DNA from: Litomosoides sigmodontis
Taxonomy: Eukaryota > Nematoda > Chromadorea > Rhabditida > Onchocercidae
Direction: 5' to 3'
DNA length: 64,000 nucleotides
NCBI GenBank assembly: GCA_963070105.1
Contig: OY718805.1
Coordinates: 8,739,152-8,803,151 of the forward strand
The notes beneath the pieces were generated by a model. That model was given only the letters and a program-made list of their open reading frames with translations. It did no database searches and was not told the DNA's origin. Below are positions 39,424 to 56,686 of the stretch, piece after piece (the first letter of the stretch is position 1; each line of letters starts with the position of its first letter). The position numbers were made by a program, and so were the translations under genes.

Positions 39424-40665
39424 AAATATCAAAATGTTCACGATTTCAATACACAAGCGTTAATCAACCAGATGAAGCGAAGTCTTTGAAAATGATCAAA
39501 AAATTCTGTTTCATCTGATATTTTCGAATTTTTGTTTAACTCATGCATTCAGCTTAACTCTCAAGCAGAAGAAAATAAACGACTTCTTTTATTGCAATAT
39601 TTATCCTCAATATTTTTAAGAAAATTACGTCCACAATCTCAGTATAAAGTGGGCTCACGCTACGAAATTACAGTAAAATGAATGGTCACTAACGTCAACG
39701 CAGGACAAAGAACACTGCTTCATTGCAAAGACTGATATACTAATTACGACTTGAAAAGTCAAAATAGTAATAATTAGCGTACTAGCACGACTGTGAGTGA
39801 TTCATTTCATTTTTGACCAAAGAATTTTATTCACGTGCACATGGGAAAAAAATTAACAACAGTGAATTAATAGAAATTTCATATTAAAGAAAACAGTTAC
39901 AAGGGAGCGGAACGCTCTTTCGCGTTTTCTTCTGCTTGTTCAAACGCATTGCGGACATTTGCACTGAATTTAACTGCAGCGAGCACGCTGCACGTGTATT
40001 TTCAAGTCCCTCAAATATGAAAAGCTCTGAGAGCAAATGGAACAAACGTACGGTTTTTCATTTGTATGACTACACAGTATCCTTTGTTTTTCAGTATCTT
40101 TTGTTTTTCTTCTTCAACTTTACGATGAATTTTTTATTCGAAAAGTTGTGCAGTATTCTAGAATTTCATATTTTAGAATATATATTCAAAATTTGTGGAG
40201 TATTTTAGAATTTCAATTAATATATTATATAAATTGTTGACAACAACTGAGTGCTATCCTCTGTTAAAGAAAAAGCAATATTCATGCAATTTATTCATCC
40301 ACTAATTTTATTAAAAACCAATTATAGATAACACTCGATGAAACTAACTGTAGGAAACAAGTGAAACAAGATCTGAACAAAGCTTAAACGGATTACCGTC
40401 ACTCATGTGATATGCGGAACGTAATCAACAACCATGAAATATGCGGAACGTGATATGCGGAACAAACTTTAGTTACTCGAATAACTTTACTTCAATTATT
40501 CGAAGCTATAAAAAATACATTGAGCCTGTGAGGAACAGAAGTGCCGCTTTCTGAAGAAACTTTTAAAGAGAGAGAAGCATTTTACTTTAATCCAAGCAAA
40601 ATTGTTTATAAGATTTCTGGTCGCAACCTTTCTTTCATCTTCAACTATGATAAATTTTACAATCA
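39424..40665. repeat. Patchwork of copied fragments from four places in the window
   Basis: Four pieces abut. 39424-40069 matches 53791-54434 (the region after tyrosine hydroxylase plus the 3' end of copy 8). About 40080-40180 matches about 63808-63890. 40231-about 40450 is the inverted copy of about 49350-49566 (tyrosine hydroxylase intron 2 and the start of exon 3). About 40455-40665 is the inverted copy of about 39048-39260. Short AT-rich filler separates some pieces. The mixed orientation points to template-switching or repeated break repair rather than one clean duplication. Confidence 0.8.
39970..40069 (-). pseudogene. 3' fragment of a C2H2 family member (copy 4)
   Basis: About 100 bp matches the last finger and stop codon of copy 8. 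It covers the linker end, the finger with SYLRDLK-type helix and the HVQRARC end. At about 40070 the match breaks off into unrelated sequence shared with 63.8 kb. No leader, acidic region or other finger is present, so it cannot encode a functional member. It was carried in as part of the fragment copied from 53791-54434. Confidence 0.85.
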
Positions 40666-40777
40666 ACAGAGAGAATTAATGGAAATTTCGTTTTCAAAGC
40701 AATAACGGAAAAGGAGCGAAGAATATTATGAGTTTCATTTAACACGTTCAAACGCATTTCGGATGTTTGTACTGATT

Positions 40778-41680
40778 TTAACTGCAGTGAACACGCTTCA
40801 CATGTCCTCTCAAGTTTGACAAATGTGAAAAGCTCCGAGAGCAAAAGGAACAAATATACGGTTTTTCACCTGTATGATTTCTTATATGTCCGTTCAACAA
40901 CGATGACTGGGAAAAACATTTTGCGCATAGTGGACATTTAAACGGTCTTTCACCTGTGTGAGTCCTCATATGACAGACCAACGTGGATGATCGGCCGAAC
41001 CTTTTCTCGCATTCCGAACAACCGTGCGGTTTCTCACCGGTATGAATTTTCTGGTGAGTTCTCAAGTTCGATAAGTAATTAAACGAAGCCCCGCAAAGTG
41101 AACAATTGTACAGAATTTCACCAGTGTGAATCGTTCTGTGTGCCTTCAAAGACGGAGAATAACGGAAGCGTTTCCCGCACACCGAGCAGTTGAACGGCTT
41201 TTCACCATTATGAATCCTCTCATGAACTTTTAAATTCGATGAATAATGAAACACTTTCGCACATATCGAACAATTGTATTGTTTCCGAGCGGTTTTGGCA
41301 CTTCCGAAATTATCCAATGTCGACTGTTTAGACACCCTTTTTCCGCGTTCCGACTTTTCAGTCCCATTAGCCTTTCCATGCGCATTTGACGAAGCGTGCT
41401 GATCCTCATAGTCTAATTTGACATGCTCTCCTTGAGAAGGTAAATTCGACGATTCCTCCTCCATTTCATCTTCTTCGTCTATCACTAAATTCTCCGAATC
41501 CGTTTCATCGTTACTCGGCCCTGCCTCCCATAAGTCGGGTGAATTCGGTTGCTGCGTTTGTGCTTTCTGAAATTCCATGAAATTATTCATCGCGAAGTAA
41601 TTTCTAAGCCGTAACGAACTTACCGTAGTGTGAATGATTGCGTGAAGGAGAAATAGGAAGAATAAGCTTATTGAGCGCAT
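40778..41680 (-). CDS. Leader-bearing six-finger C2H2 protein, copy 5
   Basis: Exon 1 is 41624-41680 (MRSISLFFLFLLHAIIHTT), the intron is 41567-41623 (57 nt, stop-free), and exon 2 is 40778-41566; 281 residues spliced, 300 with the intron. Acidic block DEEDEMEEESS, KQSTLDNFG patch, then six complete fingers. Helix positions -1/2/3/6 are YSNV, YPSA, YSNT, RSTC, QSLG and HSNG. The finger 1-2 linker reads HNGEKP instead of HTGEKP. Finger 3 with GASFNYLSNL and linker HTGEKPHGC is shared with copy 9, probably by gene conversion. Upstream type B; divergent to copy 6. The 3' flank resembles that of copy 3. Confidence 0.9.
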   Translation of the reverse strand: MRSISLFFLFLLHAIIHTTVSSLRLRNYFAMNNFMEFQKAQTQQPNSPDLWEAGPSNDETDSENLVIDEEDEMEEESSNLPSQGEHVKLDYEDQHASSNAHGKANGTEKSERGKRVSKQSTLDNFGSAKTARKQYNCSICAKVFHYSSNLKVHERIHNGEKPFNCSVCGKRFRYSPSLKAHRTIHTGEILYNCSLCGASFNYLSNLRTHQKIHTGEKPHGCSECEKRFGRSSTLVCHMRTHTGERPFKCPLCAKCFSQSSLLNGHIRNHTGEKPYICSFCSRSFSHLSNLRGHVKRVHCS

Positions 41681-43138
41681 ATTGATTTTTGTGAGCTACC
41701 AATCCTGAAAAATATTAAGTTCACAAAAACAACGATACGAGGTGACCACGTGTGACCTGGCGTTTTTACTTCTGCTAGAATAAGGAAATTTTTTGTTTAA
41801 CCAAAAGCATAACAACATATTTCTGCTGGATATCAGCGAATTTAAAAAGGTTCATTGTTTTGAAGTAAATGGAATACAACTGATGCAGTAAAATTACGGC
41901 GGAGAATTTGCTGGCGGTCACCGGAAGGCTTTATTCAGGAACTGCTAATTAATCTCTTCCGCAAATGCACATTTCGATAAATTTACAGTGCACGCTTCAA
42001 TACAAAATTATAAAGAGAGCTCTTCAATTTCTACTACCTAATAATTCCATTTCTATTTTTTCATTCAATCGGAAAATGATTTATGCAAAGCACTGGCAGC
42101 ATATTTTATGCAGTTTCATTTGACAATTTTTATAACCATTGTAGCTGTTGCTATTTATTACAATAGTTAGTTATTGAGTAGTATAATAAATTATTCAATG
42201 GCTGGCTATTCAAAGCTGGGCATTGGGTCAAAGGACAGCGGTAGAATAAGTTAACACCGATAGAAGATTCTTTCAAATTCATCAATTGTTTGTCAAAGAA
42301 TTAAAACTAAACTTATTGGCGCTGTCAGGCCATGCCATACTCATTACTGCGGTGATGAGAGTCTCCTGCGGAACATCTCAAGCTGTAGCTAAAGTCAAAA
42401 ATACAGTAATTTACTTGTTCATGCATTTGAGCAGTTGGCGTAAGCGTCATGTGATTACATTCAACGATGAAGTTGCCAGTTAAGGATATCCGAGAGTATG
42501 TAGCTAAGTGAAACGTGTGGGGTGAAGATTGCCCTGCACGTAGAATATTAGTTCACTGCGTTGTCAACGTCGTAATAATTAATCGCAGAACAAAGGTTGG
42601 AAGTGAAGAAATTTCACTTTCATTTTTTTTAAAATCTATTAACAAGATGAGGCTTTGATAGTCGTGAATTGAATCTAATTTTCATTCGTCAAAATATTTA
42701 TCAAACATTCAATCAGCTCATTTGATGAAATTGAAGGAATCTGTGCAGCACTCACTGACTAATTCTGCCGCTGCCGCCGTTCTTTGATTCAGCCAGTGCT
42801 TCGCATAAATTATTGTGCAGTACAATGCAAAGGATGAAATCAAATTATCACGAGGAGTTAAACCACGCGATTTCATGGCGCACACTATTAATCTATTTCC
42901 ATCTGTGGTACTTTGACCGTTTCTGAACAAAGTTTTCGGCAGCCTTTGCCATCAATTTTATTCAATTCGTAGTATTTCATTCACTTCAGAACGATATATT
43001 TTAGAATTCGCTTATTTCTGACATCGAATTGGAATGGCTGCCACGCTTTTCATTAAAGTGAAAAATTCCTTTATTGTTTGCAATGCCTTGCGGCGTTCTG
43101 TAATTTTTAATATTTTCAGAATTGGTACATAAATCAAT
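41681..43138. promoter_or_regulatory. Divergent intergenic block between copies 5 and 6 (B left, A right)
   Basis: The same block as 36245-37703 but in inverted orientation: the B half serves copy 5 (leftward) and the A half copy 6 (rightward). A TATTTTCAG acceptor ends at 43119, 19 nt before the copy 6 ATG. A 65-codon open frame at 42286-42483 recurs in sister blocks, but it begins at TTG and is shifted by an extra A in two of them. Confidence 0.65.
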
Positions 43139-44038
43139 ATGCGCTCAATAAGCTTATTCTTCCTATTTCTCCTTCACGCAACCATTCACACTACGGTAAG
43201 TTCGTTACGGCTTAGAAATTACTTCGTGATGAATAATTTCATAGAATTTCAGGAAGCACAAACGCAGCAACCGAATTCACCGGACTTATGGGAGGCAGGG
43301 CTGAGTTACGATGAAACGGATTCGGAGAATTCAGTGATAGACGAAGATGAAAAGGAGAAGGAATCGTCGAATTTACCTTTTCAAGGAGAGCATGTCGAAT
43401 TAGACTGTGAGGATCAACACGCTTCGTCAAATGCGCATGGAAAGGCTAGCGCGACTGAAAAGTCGGAACGCGGAAAAAGGGTGTCTAAACAGTCGACATT
43501 GGATAATTTCGGAAGTGTCAAAACCGCTCGGAAGCAATACAATTGTTCGATATGTCGGAGAGTGTTTCGTCATCCATCGAATTTAAAAATTCATGAGAGG
43601 ATTCATACTGGTGAAAAGCCGTTCAACTGCTCGGTGTGCGGGGAAAGCTTCGCTTATACTTCGGCTTTGAATGCACACAGAACGATTCACACTGGTGAAA
43701 AGCTGTACAATTGTTCATTTTGTGGGTTTTCGGTTAATTATTTATCGAACTTGAGAGCTCACGAGAGAACTCATACCGGTGAGAAGCCGTACGGTTGTTC
43801 GGAATGCGAGAGAAGGTTCGGCCGATCACCCACGTTGGTCAGTCATATGAGGACTCACACAGGCGAAAGACCGTTTAAATGTCCACTTTGCGCAAAATGT
43901 TTTTCCCAGTCATCGATGTTGAACAGACATATCAGAAGTCATACAGGTGAAAGACCGTACATTTGTTCCATTTGCTCTCGGGGCTTTTCACAGATGTCAC
44001 ACTTGAAAAGACACGTGCAGCGTGTTCACGGCAGTTGA
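43139..44038 (+). CDS. Leader-bearing six-finger C2H2 protein, copy 6
   Basis: Exon 1 is 43139-43195 (MRSISLFFLFLLHATIHTT), the intron is 43196-43252 (57 nt, stop-free), and exon 2 is 43253-44038; 280 residues spliced, 299 with the intron. Its acidic block has the DEDEKEKESS form otherwise seen only in copy 1. KQSTLDNFG patch, then six complete fingers with helix positions -1/2/3/6 HSNI, YSAA, YSNA, RPTS, QSMR and QSHR. Fingers 5 and 6 match copy 1 at the contact positions. The upstream region is A type but the leader is the MRSIS form that otherwise goes with B upstream regions, so this copy looks recombinant. AATAAA is at about 44138. It is divergent to copy 5 and followed in tandem by copy 7. 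Confidence 0.9.
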   Translation: MRSISLFFLFLLHATIHTTVSSLRLRNYFVMNNFIEFQEAQTQQPNSPDLWEAGLSYDETDSENSVIDEDEKEKESSNLPFQGEHVELDCEDQHASSNAHGKASATEKSERGKRVSKQSTLDNFGSVKTARKQYNCSICRRVFRHPSNLKIHERIHTGEKPFNCSVCGESFAYTSALNAHRTIHTGEKLYNCSFCGFSVNYLSNLRAHERTHTGEKPYGCSECERRFGRSPTLVSHMRTHTGERPFKCPLCAKCFSQSSMLNRHIRSHTGERPYICSICSRGFSQMSHLKRHVQRVHGS

Positions 44039-45309
44039 AATCGGCGCAAACATCCGGAATGCGCTCGCGCGATTCTTTTAAGACGATATTTGCATTAATC
44101 CGCTGTTGCTAACTTACTTTTCCCTCACGTTTTGATGAATAAACTTTTCGCTCCAAATATGAAGTCACTCAGAAGCGTATTAATAAGTTAATTACTTTGA
44201 TTCTTCAAGTAAAAAATGTTGTCTAACTACAATGAGCATCATGACAAGAATGAGAATTTGCTATGACATTTGCGCCTCATCGCTTTATCATATCAATTAT
44301 TAACAACTGAGATTCATAAGTGATATTTTGCAATGAAAAGGGAAGAGGTTATTAGTGAGTAAAAAGAAGTGTACTACGTGAAAGAGATGCTAAAATCCTA
44401 AGTGACCGTGTTTTCAATTCCATCTTCACGCATTTGCCCATCAATTTTTCGTTGCGAAAAGCGGCAGGTAAATTTTCTGTTTTTGTACTGAAATTTTGGA
44501 CGAATTCAGTAGTAATCACATGACGTTGAATGTAATCACATGACGCTTACGCCAACTGCTCAAATGCATGAACAAGTAAATTACTGTATTTTTGACTTTA
44601 GCTACAGCTTGAGATGTTCCGCAGGAGACTCTCATCACCGCGGAAATGAGTATGGCATGGCCTGACAGCGCCAATAAGTTTAGTTTTAATCCTTTGACAA
44701 ACAATTGATGAATTTGAAAGAATCTTCTATCGGTGTTAACTTATTCTACCGCTGTCCTTTGACCCAATGCCCAGCTTTGAATAGCCAGCCATTGAATAAT
44801 TTATTATACTACTCAATAACTAACTATTGTAATAAATAGCAACAGCTGCAATGGTTATAAAAATTGTCAAATGAAACTGCATAAAATATGCTGCCAATGC
44901 TTTGCATAAATCATTTTCCGATTGAATGAAAAAATAGAAATGGAATTATTAGGTAGTAGAAATTGAAGAGCTCTCTTTATAATTTTGTATTGAAGCGTGC
45001 ACTGTAAATTTATCGAAATGTGCATTTGCGGAAGAGATTAATTAGCAGTTCCTGAATAAAGCCTTCCGGTGACCGCCAGCAAATTCTCCGCCGTCATTTT
45101 ACTGCATCAGTTGTATTCCATTTACTTCAAAACAATGAACCTTTTTAAATTCGCTGATATCTAGCAGAAATAAGTTGCCATGCTTTTGGCTAAACAAAAA
45201 ATTTCCTTATTCTAGCAGAAGTAAAAACGCCCGGTCACACGTGGTTACTTCGCATCCGCGTTTTTGTGAACTTAATATTTTTCAGGATTGGCAACTCACA
45301 TAAATCAAT
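44039..45309 (+). repeat. Tandem spacer between copies 6 and 7, duplicated between copies 9 and 10
   Basis: Matches 57590-58860 along its length. The first half is the 3' flank type of copies 1, 6 and 9 (AATAAA, then CTCCAAATATGAAGTCACTC). Near 44510 it switches to the B-type upstream region, with a local repeat of TGTAATCACATGACG at the join. An acceptor TTTTTCAG precedes the copy 7 ATG by about 24 nt. No other gene is supported. Confidence 0.8.
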
Positions 45310-46212
45310 ATGCGCTCAATAAGCTTATTCTTCCTATTTCTCCTTCACGCAATCATTCACACTACGGTAAGTTCGTTACGGCTTAGAAATTACTTCGTGA
45401 TGAATAATTTCATAGAATTTCAGGAAGCACAAACGCAGCAACCGAATTCACCCGACTTATGGGGGGCAGGGCCGAGTAACGATGAAACGGATTCGGAGAA
45501 TTTAGTGATAGGCGAAGAAGATGAAGTGGAGGAGGAATCGTCGAATTTACCTTCTCAAGGAGAGCATGTCGAATTAGACTATGAGGATCAACACGCTTCG
45601 TCAAATGCGCATGGAAAGGCTAATGCGACTGAAAAGTCGCATCGCGGAAAAAGGGTGTCTAAACAGTCGACATTGAATAATTTCGGAAGTGTCAAAACCG
45701 CTCGGAAGCAATACAATTGTTCGATATGTGCGAAAGTGTTTTATGGTTCATCGAATTTAAGAGTTCATCGGAGGATTCATACTGGTGAAAAGCCGTTCAA
45801 CTGCTCGGTGTGCGGGGAAAGCTTCCGTTATTCTCCGTCTTTGAATGCACACAGAACGATTCACACTGGTGAAATGCTGTACAACTGTTCATTTTGCGGG
45901 CTTTCGCTTAATTATTTAACGAGCTTGGTAACTCATGAGAGAACTCATACTGGTGAGAAGCCGTACGGTTGTTCGAAATGCGAGAAAAGATTTACCCAAT
46001 TATCCGGATTGGTCAGTCATATGAGGACTCACACAGGCGAAAGACCGTTTAAATGCCCGCTATGTGAGGAATGTTTTTCCCAGTCAACGTCGTTGAACAT
46101 ACATATCAGGAAGCATACTGGTGAAAAACCGTACGTTTGTTCCATTTGCTTTCAGAGCTTTTCATATTTGAGGGACGTGAAAACACACGTGCAGCGTGCT
46201 CACGGCATTTAA
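45310..46212 (+). CDS. Leader-bearing six-finger C2H2 protein, copy 7
   Basis: Exon 1 is 45310-45366 (MRSISLFFLFLLHAIIHTT), the intron is 45367-45423 (57 nt, stop-free), and exon 2 is 45424-46212; 281 residues spliced, 300 with the intron. The acidic block reads GEEDEVEEESS. The patch reads KQSTLNNFG, with Asn where the others have Asp. Six complete fingers with helix positions -1/2/3/6 GSNV, YPSA, YTST, QSGS, QTSI and YRDT. This is the only copy with Gly at -1 of finger 1. Finger 6 matches copy 2. Upstream type B, in tandem behind copy 6. It is the last member before the tyrosine hydroxylase gene, with the copy 3-like 3' flank after it. Confidence 0.9.
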   Translation: MRSISLFFLFLLHAIIHTTVSSLRLRNYFVMNNFIEFQEAQTQQPNSPDLWGAGPSNDETDSENLVIGEEDEVEEESSNLPSQGEHVELDYEDQHASSNAHGKANATEKSHRGKRVSKQSTLNNFGSVKTARKQYNCSICAKVFYGSSNLRVHRRIHTGEKPFNCSVCGESFRYSPSLNAHRTIHTGEMLYNCSFCGLSLNYLTSLVTHERTHTGEKPYGCSKCEKRFTQLSGLVSHMRTHTGERPFKCPLCEECFSQSTSLNIHIRKHTGEKPYVCSICFQSFSYLRDVKTHVQRAHGI

Positions 46213-48113
46213 AATCAGTGAATGCGTGCGCAATGCGTTTGAGCGAGTGGAAGAAAACTCACAGCAGCGCTCCGCTCCCTCTAGATTGTTTCATTGAAAA
46301 CGAAATTTCTATTAATTTGCCGTTGTTAACTTATTCTTTTTCACGTTTTAATAAATAAACTTTTCGGCCCAAATATGAAATGATTCTCTTACAAGCATGC
46401 TAATCAAGCAGTCTGCAAATGTATTTGTTTATAAAATTGAACACAATGCATTGGGATGGTAATAATTTTCAGACTAATTCAAATTCTTCCATAAAACACT
46501 TATTCCATAATGTTTCCACACTGTTATGGTAAAAGAGTGGAGATAGTATGCGTATTGAAATAGGATTGCAACTTTAAGAGCTTTATTGCATAATAGTATT
46601 TTTTTTTAAAAAATTTTTTTAAACAGAAAAAAAAAAGAAAGAAAGCGTGGATTGTAAAATTTGTCATAGTTGAAGATGGAAGAAAGGTTGCGACCAGAAA
46701 TCTTACAAACAATTTTGCTTTTATTAAAGTAAAATGCTTCTCTCTCTTTAGAAGTTTCTTCAGAAAGCGGCACTTCTGTTCCTCACAGGCTCAATGTATT
46801 TTTTATAGCTTCGAGTAATTGAAGTAAAGTTATTCGAGTAACTAAAGTTTGTTTTACGAAATGTTTATTTTGCTATGAGCAGTGCTGTTTGCCACAGAAC
46901 GAGCTACCCGAAATATTTAGCATTTTCCAAAATCATATACCCATTTGCACCAGGTCGAGCTCTTCTCCTGCATCATCTGAACAAGCAGTGAGTGTGAAGT
47001 TACTCTCCTAAATAGGTAGAAACAAGGTGATCACTTCTGCTGCTGGTAACTGTATTACAACTAGTTATTATATGGTAATTGCCAAATACTTACCTTTCAT
47101 AATCGCGCAAATTTTTTTTTCGAAATCTTTTAAAAGTCACCACATGTACTCGCTGGTCAGGTAACACATAAATCATCTGAAATAAAACAAGCACAAGAAA
47201 ATGAACTCAATCTTTCGGTTGCGAATGAATGCAGTTGAACATTTTTGAAATATCGAAGCTAAACTTTTCGAATGTTAGCTTCTTCATCATTATCATTCTA
47301 TTTCCTTTCTAATCAGCCTGCCATTCTTTCAATTTAATTATTATCTTAATTATTAAATATTTACAACGCTGAAATGCTTTCTTTGTTCAAAGTGACCAGT
47401 GGAATAAATCGAATGAAATTTGAAGCAGTCAAATAAAAAAAACAACGTTTTTCCTCTTCGCTTGGACTATCTGCCATTTTAAGCTTTCAAATATTCGTGC
47501 TATCTTAGCAATTCGTTCTGGAAAAATTTCACTTTCCATTTCTTCTTTTTTTTATATCATAATAGATGCTTGTGCAAAAATATTTATTTCTACTATAACT
47601 GTCTACTTTAATAATCAGAAAAATACAGGGCGACGTGCAGCAATTATCTTTTGCAATAATTTGTCTGTCACTTCAGATATATCAGTCGTACTCAGTTTTC
47701 TACACTTTCTAAGTAAAAAAAAAATAAATTCTCTAGCGAAATAAGGTAGAAACTGAAATTGAAAGCAAATTTGTTAACATTTGCGGAAGTATTTAAGCGG
47801 AAAAGGTGGCTGTGCTTCATTGCTACAACTATCAATCAAAAGCATTACTTATAAGCACCACAATTCTGCTATTACTATTATTTTCAAATTCTTTTTCCGC
47901 TTGTTCGCTGCTTTATTTTGACGAAAATCCCTAACTTAAGTATATGTAATAATAGCAAATTTCAATATCTGCGCAATTGTACATTCACGTTCTCCTACAA
48001 CATGAATTTTAAACGAGCGTTTTTTTTTTTTTGGAAATTACATATTGCATATATTTTTCATATCAATTCTTAAGACTGATTCAATTATTTAAACTTAATT
48101 GAAGTGTTCACTG
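46213..48113. other. 3' flank of copy 7, then spacer before tyrosine hydroxylase
   Basis: About 46340-47034 is the duplicated 3' flank also found after copy 3. From 47035 to 48113 the sequence is single-copy in the window and AT-rich, with no exon seen. The tyrosine hydroxylase promoter should lie in this second part. Confidence 0.6.
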
Positions 48114-53709
<5,596 letters not shown>

Positions 53710-54335
53710 TCCTTTGTACACGGTGATTGTATTATTCAAAGTTTGTAAGTTGTATTTTAATAAAATTTCGCATCCATTTTGCATTTTCTTAAAATATCAA
53801 AATGTTCACGATTTCAATACACAAGCGTTAATCAACCAGATGAAGCGAAGTCTTTGAAAATGATCAAAAAATTCTGTTTCATCTGATATTTTCGAATTTT
53901 TGTTTAACTCATGCATTCAGCTTAACTCTCAAGCAGAAGAAAATAAACGACTTCTTTTATTGCAATATTTATCCTCAATATTTTTAAGAAAATTACGTCC
54001 ACAATCTCAGTATAAAGTGGGCACGCTACGAAATTACAGTAAAATGAATGGTCACTAACGTCAACGCAGGACAAAGAACACTGCTTCATTGCAAAGACTG
54101 ATATACTAATTACGACTTGAAAAGTCAAAATAGTAATAATTAGCGTACTAGCACGACTGTGAGTGATTCATTTCATTTTTGACCAAAGAATTTTATTCAC
54201 GTGCACATGGGAAAAAAATTAACAACAGTGAATTAATAGAAATTTCATATTAAAGAAAACAGTTACAAAGGAGCGGAACGCTCTTTCGCGTTTTCTTCTG
54301 CTTGTTCAAACGCATTGCGGACATTTGCACTGAAT
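53710..54335. other. Intergenic, duplicated at 39424-39969
   Basis: Lies between the convergent tyrosine hydroxylase and copy 8. From about 53791 on, it is nearly identical to the first part of the patchwork at 39424. It contains the 3' flank of copy 8 (AATAAAATTC on the minus strand near 54190). No gene seen. Confidence 0.7.
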
Positions 54336-55235
54336 TTAACTGCAGCGAGCACGCTGCACGTGTATTTTCAAGTCCCTCAAATATGAAAAGCTCTGAGAGC
54401 AAATGGAACAAACGTACGGTTTTTCACCTGTATGCTCCCTGATATGTCTGTTCAACGACGATGAGTGGGAAAAACATTTCGCGCATAGCGGGCATTTGAA
54501 CGGTCTTTCACGTGTGTGAGTCCTCATATGACTGACCAACGTGGATGATCGGGCGAACCTTTTCTCGCATTTCGAACAACCGTACTGCTTCTCACCGGTA
54601 TGAATTTCCCCATGATTTCTCAAGCTCGATAAATAATTAAACGAAAACCCGCAAAATGAACAGTTGTACAGCCTTTCACCAGTGTGAATCGTTCTGTGTG
54701 CATTCAAAGACAAAGAATAACGGAAGCTTTCCCCACACACCGAGCAGTTGAACGGCTTTTCACCAGTATGAATCCTCTCATGAACTTTTAAATTCGATGG
54801 ATAATGAAACACTTTCCGACATATCGAACAATTGTATTGCTTCCGAGCGGTTTTGACACTTCCGAAATTATCCAATGTCGACTGTTTAGACACCCTTTTT
54901 CCGCGTTCCGACTTTTCAGTCGCATTAGCCCTTCCATGCGCATTTGACGAAGCGTGTTGATCCTCATAGTCTAATTCGACATGCTCTCCTTGAGAAGGTA
55001 AATTCGACGACTCCTCCTCCATTTCATTTTCTTCGTCTATCACTAAATCCTCCGAATCCGTTTCATCGTTAGTCAGCCCTGCCTCCCATAAGTCGGGTGA
55101 ATTCGGTTGCTGCGTTTGTGCTTTCTGAAATTCCATGAAATTATTCATCACGAAGTAATTTCTAAGCCGTAATGAACTTACCGTAGAGTGAATGACTGCG
55201 TGGAGGAGAAATGGGAGAAGTAAGTGCATTAGCAT
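54336..55235 (-). CDS. Leader-bearing six-finger C2H2 protein, copy 8
   Basis: Exon 1 is 55182-55235 (MLMHLLLPFLLHAVIHST, one codon shorter than the others after loss of the Arg codon), the intron is 55125-55181 (57 nt, stop-free), and exon 2 is 54336-55124; 280 residues spliced, 299 with the intron. Acidic block DEENEMEEESS, KQSTLDNFG patch, then fingers with helix positions -1/2/3/6 YSNV, YLSA, YSSN, RSTS, HSSR and YRDI. The finger 4-5 linker reads HTRERP, breaking the conserved Gly, which may weaken docking of the last two fingers. The last finger ends HVQRARC, so its fourth ligand is Cys or missing. Upstream type A; divergent to copy 9. Its 3' end was the source, or a close sister, of fragment copy 4. 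Confidence 0.9.
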   Translation of the reverse strand: MLMHLLLPFLLHAVIHSTVSSLRLRNYFVMNNFMEFQKAQTQQPNSPDLWEAGLTNDETDSEDLVIDEENEMEEESSNLPSQGEHVELDYEDQHASSNAHGRANATEKSERGKRVSKQSTLDNFGSVKTARKQYNCSICRKVFHYPSNLKVHERIHTGEKPFNCSVCGESFRYSLSLNAHRTIHTGERLYNCSFCGFSFNYLSSLRNHGEIHTGEKQYGCSKCEKRFARSSTLVSHMRTHTRERPFKCPLCAKCFSHSSSLNRHIREHTGEKPYVCSICSQSFSYLRDLKIHVQRARCS

Positions 55236-56686
55236 ATTGATTTATGTACCAATTCTAAAAATATTAAAAATTACAGAACGCCGCAAGGCATTGCAAACAA
55301 TAAAGGAATTTTTCACTTTAATGAAAAGCGTGGCAGCCATTCCAATTAGATGTCAGAAATAAGCGAATTCTAAAATATATCGTTTTGAAGTGAATGAAAT
55401 ACTACGAATTGAATAAAATTGATGGCAAAGGCTGCCGAAAACTTTGTTCAGAAACGGTCAAAGTACCACAGATGGAAATAGATTAATAGTGTGCGCCATA
55501 AAATTGCGTGGTTTAACTCCTCGTGATAATTTGATTTCATCCTTTGCATTGTACTGCACAATAATTTATGCGAAGCACTGGCTGAATCAAAGAACGGCGG
55601 CAGCGGCAGAATTAGTCAGTGAGTGCTGCACGGATTCCTTCAATTTCATCAAATGAGCTGGATTGAATGTTTGATAAATATTTTGACAAATGAAAATTAG
55701 ATTCAATTCACGACTATCAAAGCCTCATCTTGTAAATAGATTTTAAAAAAAATGAAAGTGAAATTTCTTCACTTCCAACCTTTGTTCTGCGATTAATTAT
55801 TACGACGTTTACAACGCAGTGAACTAAACTTCTACGTGCAGGGCAATCTTCACCCCACACGTTTCACTTAGCTACATACTCTCGGATATCCTTAACTGGC
55901 AACTTCATCGTTGAATGTAATCACATGACGCTTACGCCAACTGCTCAAATGCATGAACAAGTAAATTACTGTATTTTTGACTTTAGCTACAGCTTGAAAT
56001 GTTCCGCAGGAGACTCTCATCACCGCAGTAATGAGTATGGCATGGCCTGACAGCGCCAATAAGTTTAGTTTTAATTCTTTGACAAACAATTGATGAATTT
56101 GAAAGAATCTTCTATCGGTGTTAACTTATTCTACCGCTGTCCTTTGACCCAATGCCCAGCTCTGAATAGCCAGCCATTGAATAATTTATTATACTACTCA
56201 ATAACTAACTATTGTAATAAATAGCAACAGCTACAATTTTGGTTATAAAAATTGTCAAATGAAACTGCATAAAATATGCTGCCAATGCTTTGCATAAATC
56301 ATTTTCCGATTGAATGAAAAAATAGAAATGGAATTATTAGGTAGTAGAAATTGAAGAGCTCTCTTTATAATTTTATATTGAAGTGTGCACTGTAAATTTA
56401 CCGAAATGTCCATTTGCGGCAACGATTCATTTGCAGTTCCTGAATAAAGCCTTTCAGTGACCGCCAGCAAATTCTCCGCCATCATTTTAGTCCACCATTT
56501 ACCTCAAAACAATGAACCTTTTTAAATTCGCTGTTATCTAGCAGAAATAAGTTGCTATGCTTTTGGTTAAACGAAAGATTTCCTTATTCTAGCAGAAGTA
56601 GAAACGCCTGGTCACACGTGGTCACTTCGTATCCGCGTTTTTGCGAACTTAATATTTTTCAGGATTGGTAACTTACATAAATCAAT
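55236..56686. promoter_or_regulatory. Divergent intergenic block between copies 8 and 9 (A left, B right)
   Basis: The third copy of the 1.45-kb block, in the same orientation as 36245-37703. TATTTTTCAG ends about 24 nt before the copy 9 ATG. The B half carries a few private changes: a TTT insertion near 56238, and an altered stretch near 56400-56500 where the TGCATCAGTTG segment is shortened. Confidence 0.65.

Noticed and set aside
42286..42483. 65-codon frame with LNLLALSGHAIL, repeated at 44516 and 55892
   Set aside because: It starts at TTG, and an extra A breaks the frame in the sister blocks near 37070 and 58225, so it is not under coding constraint.
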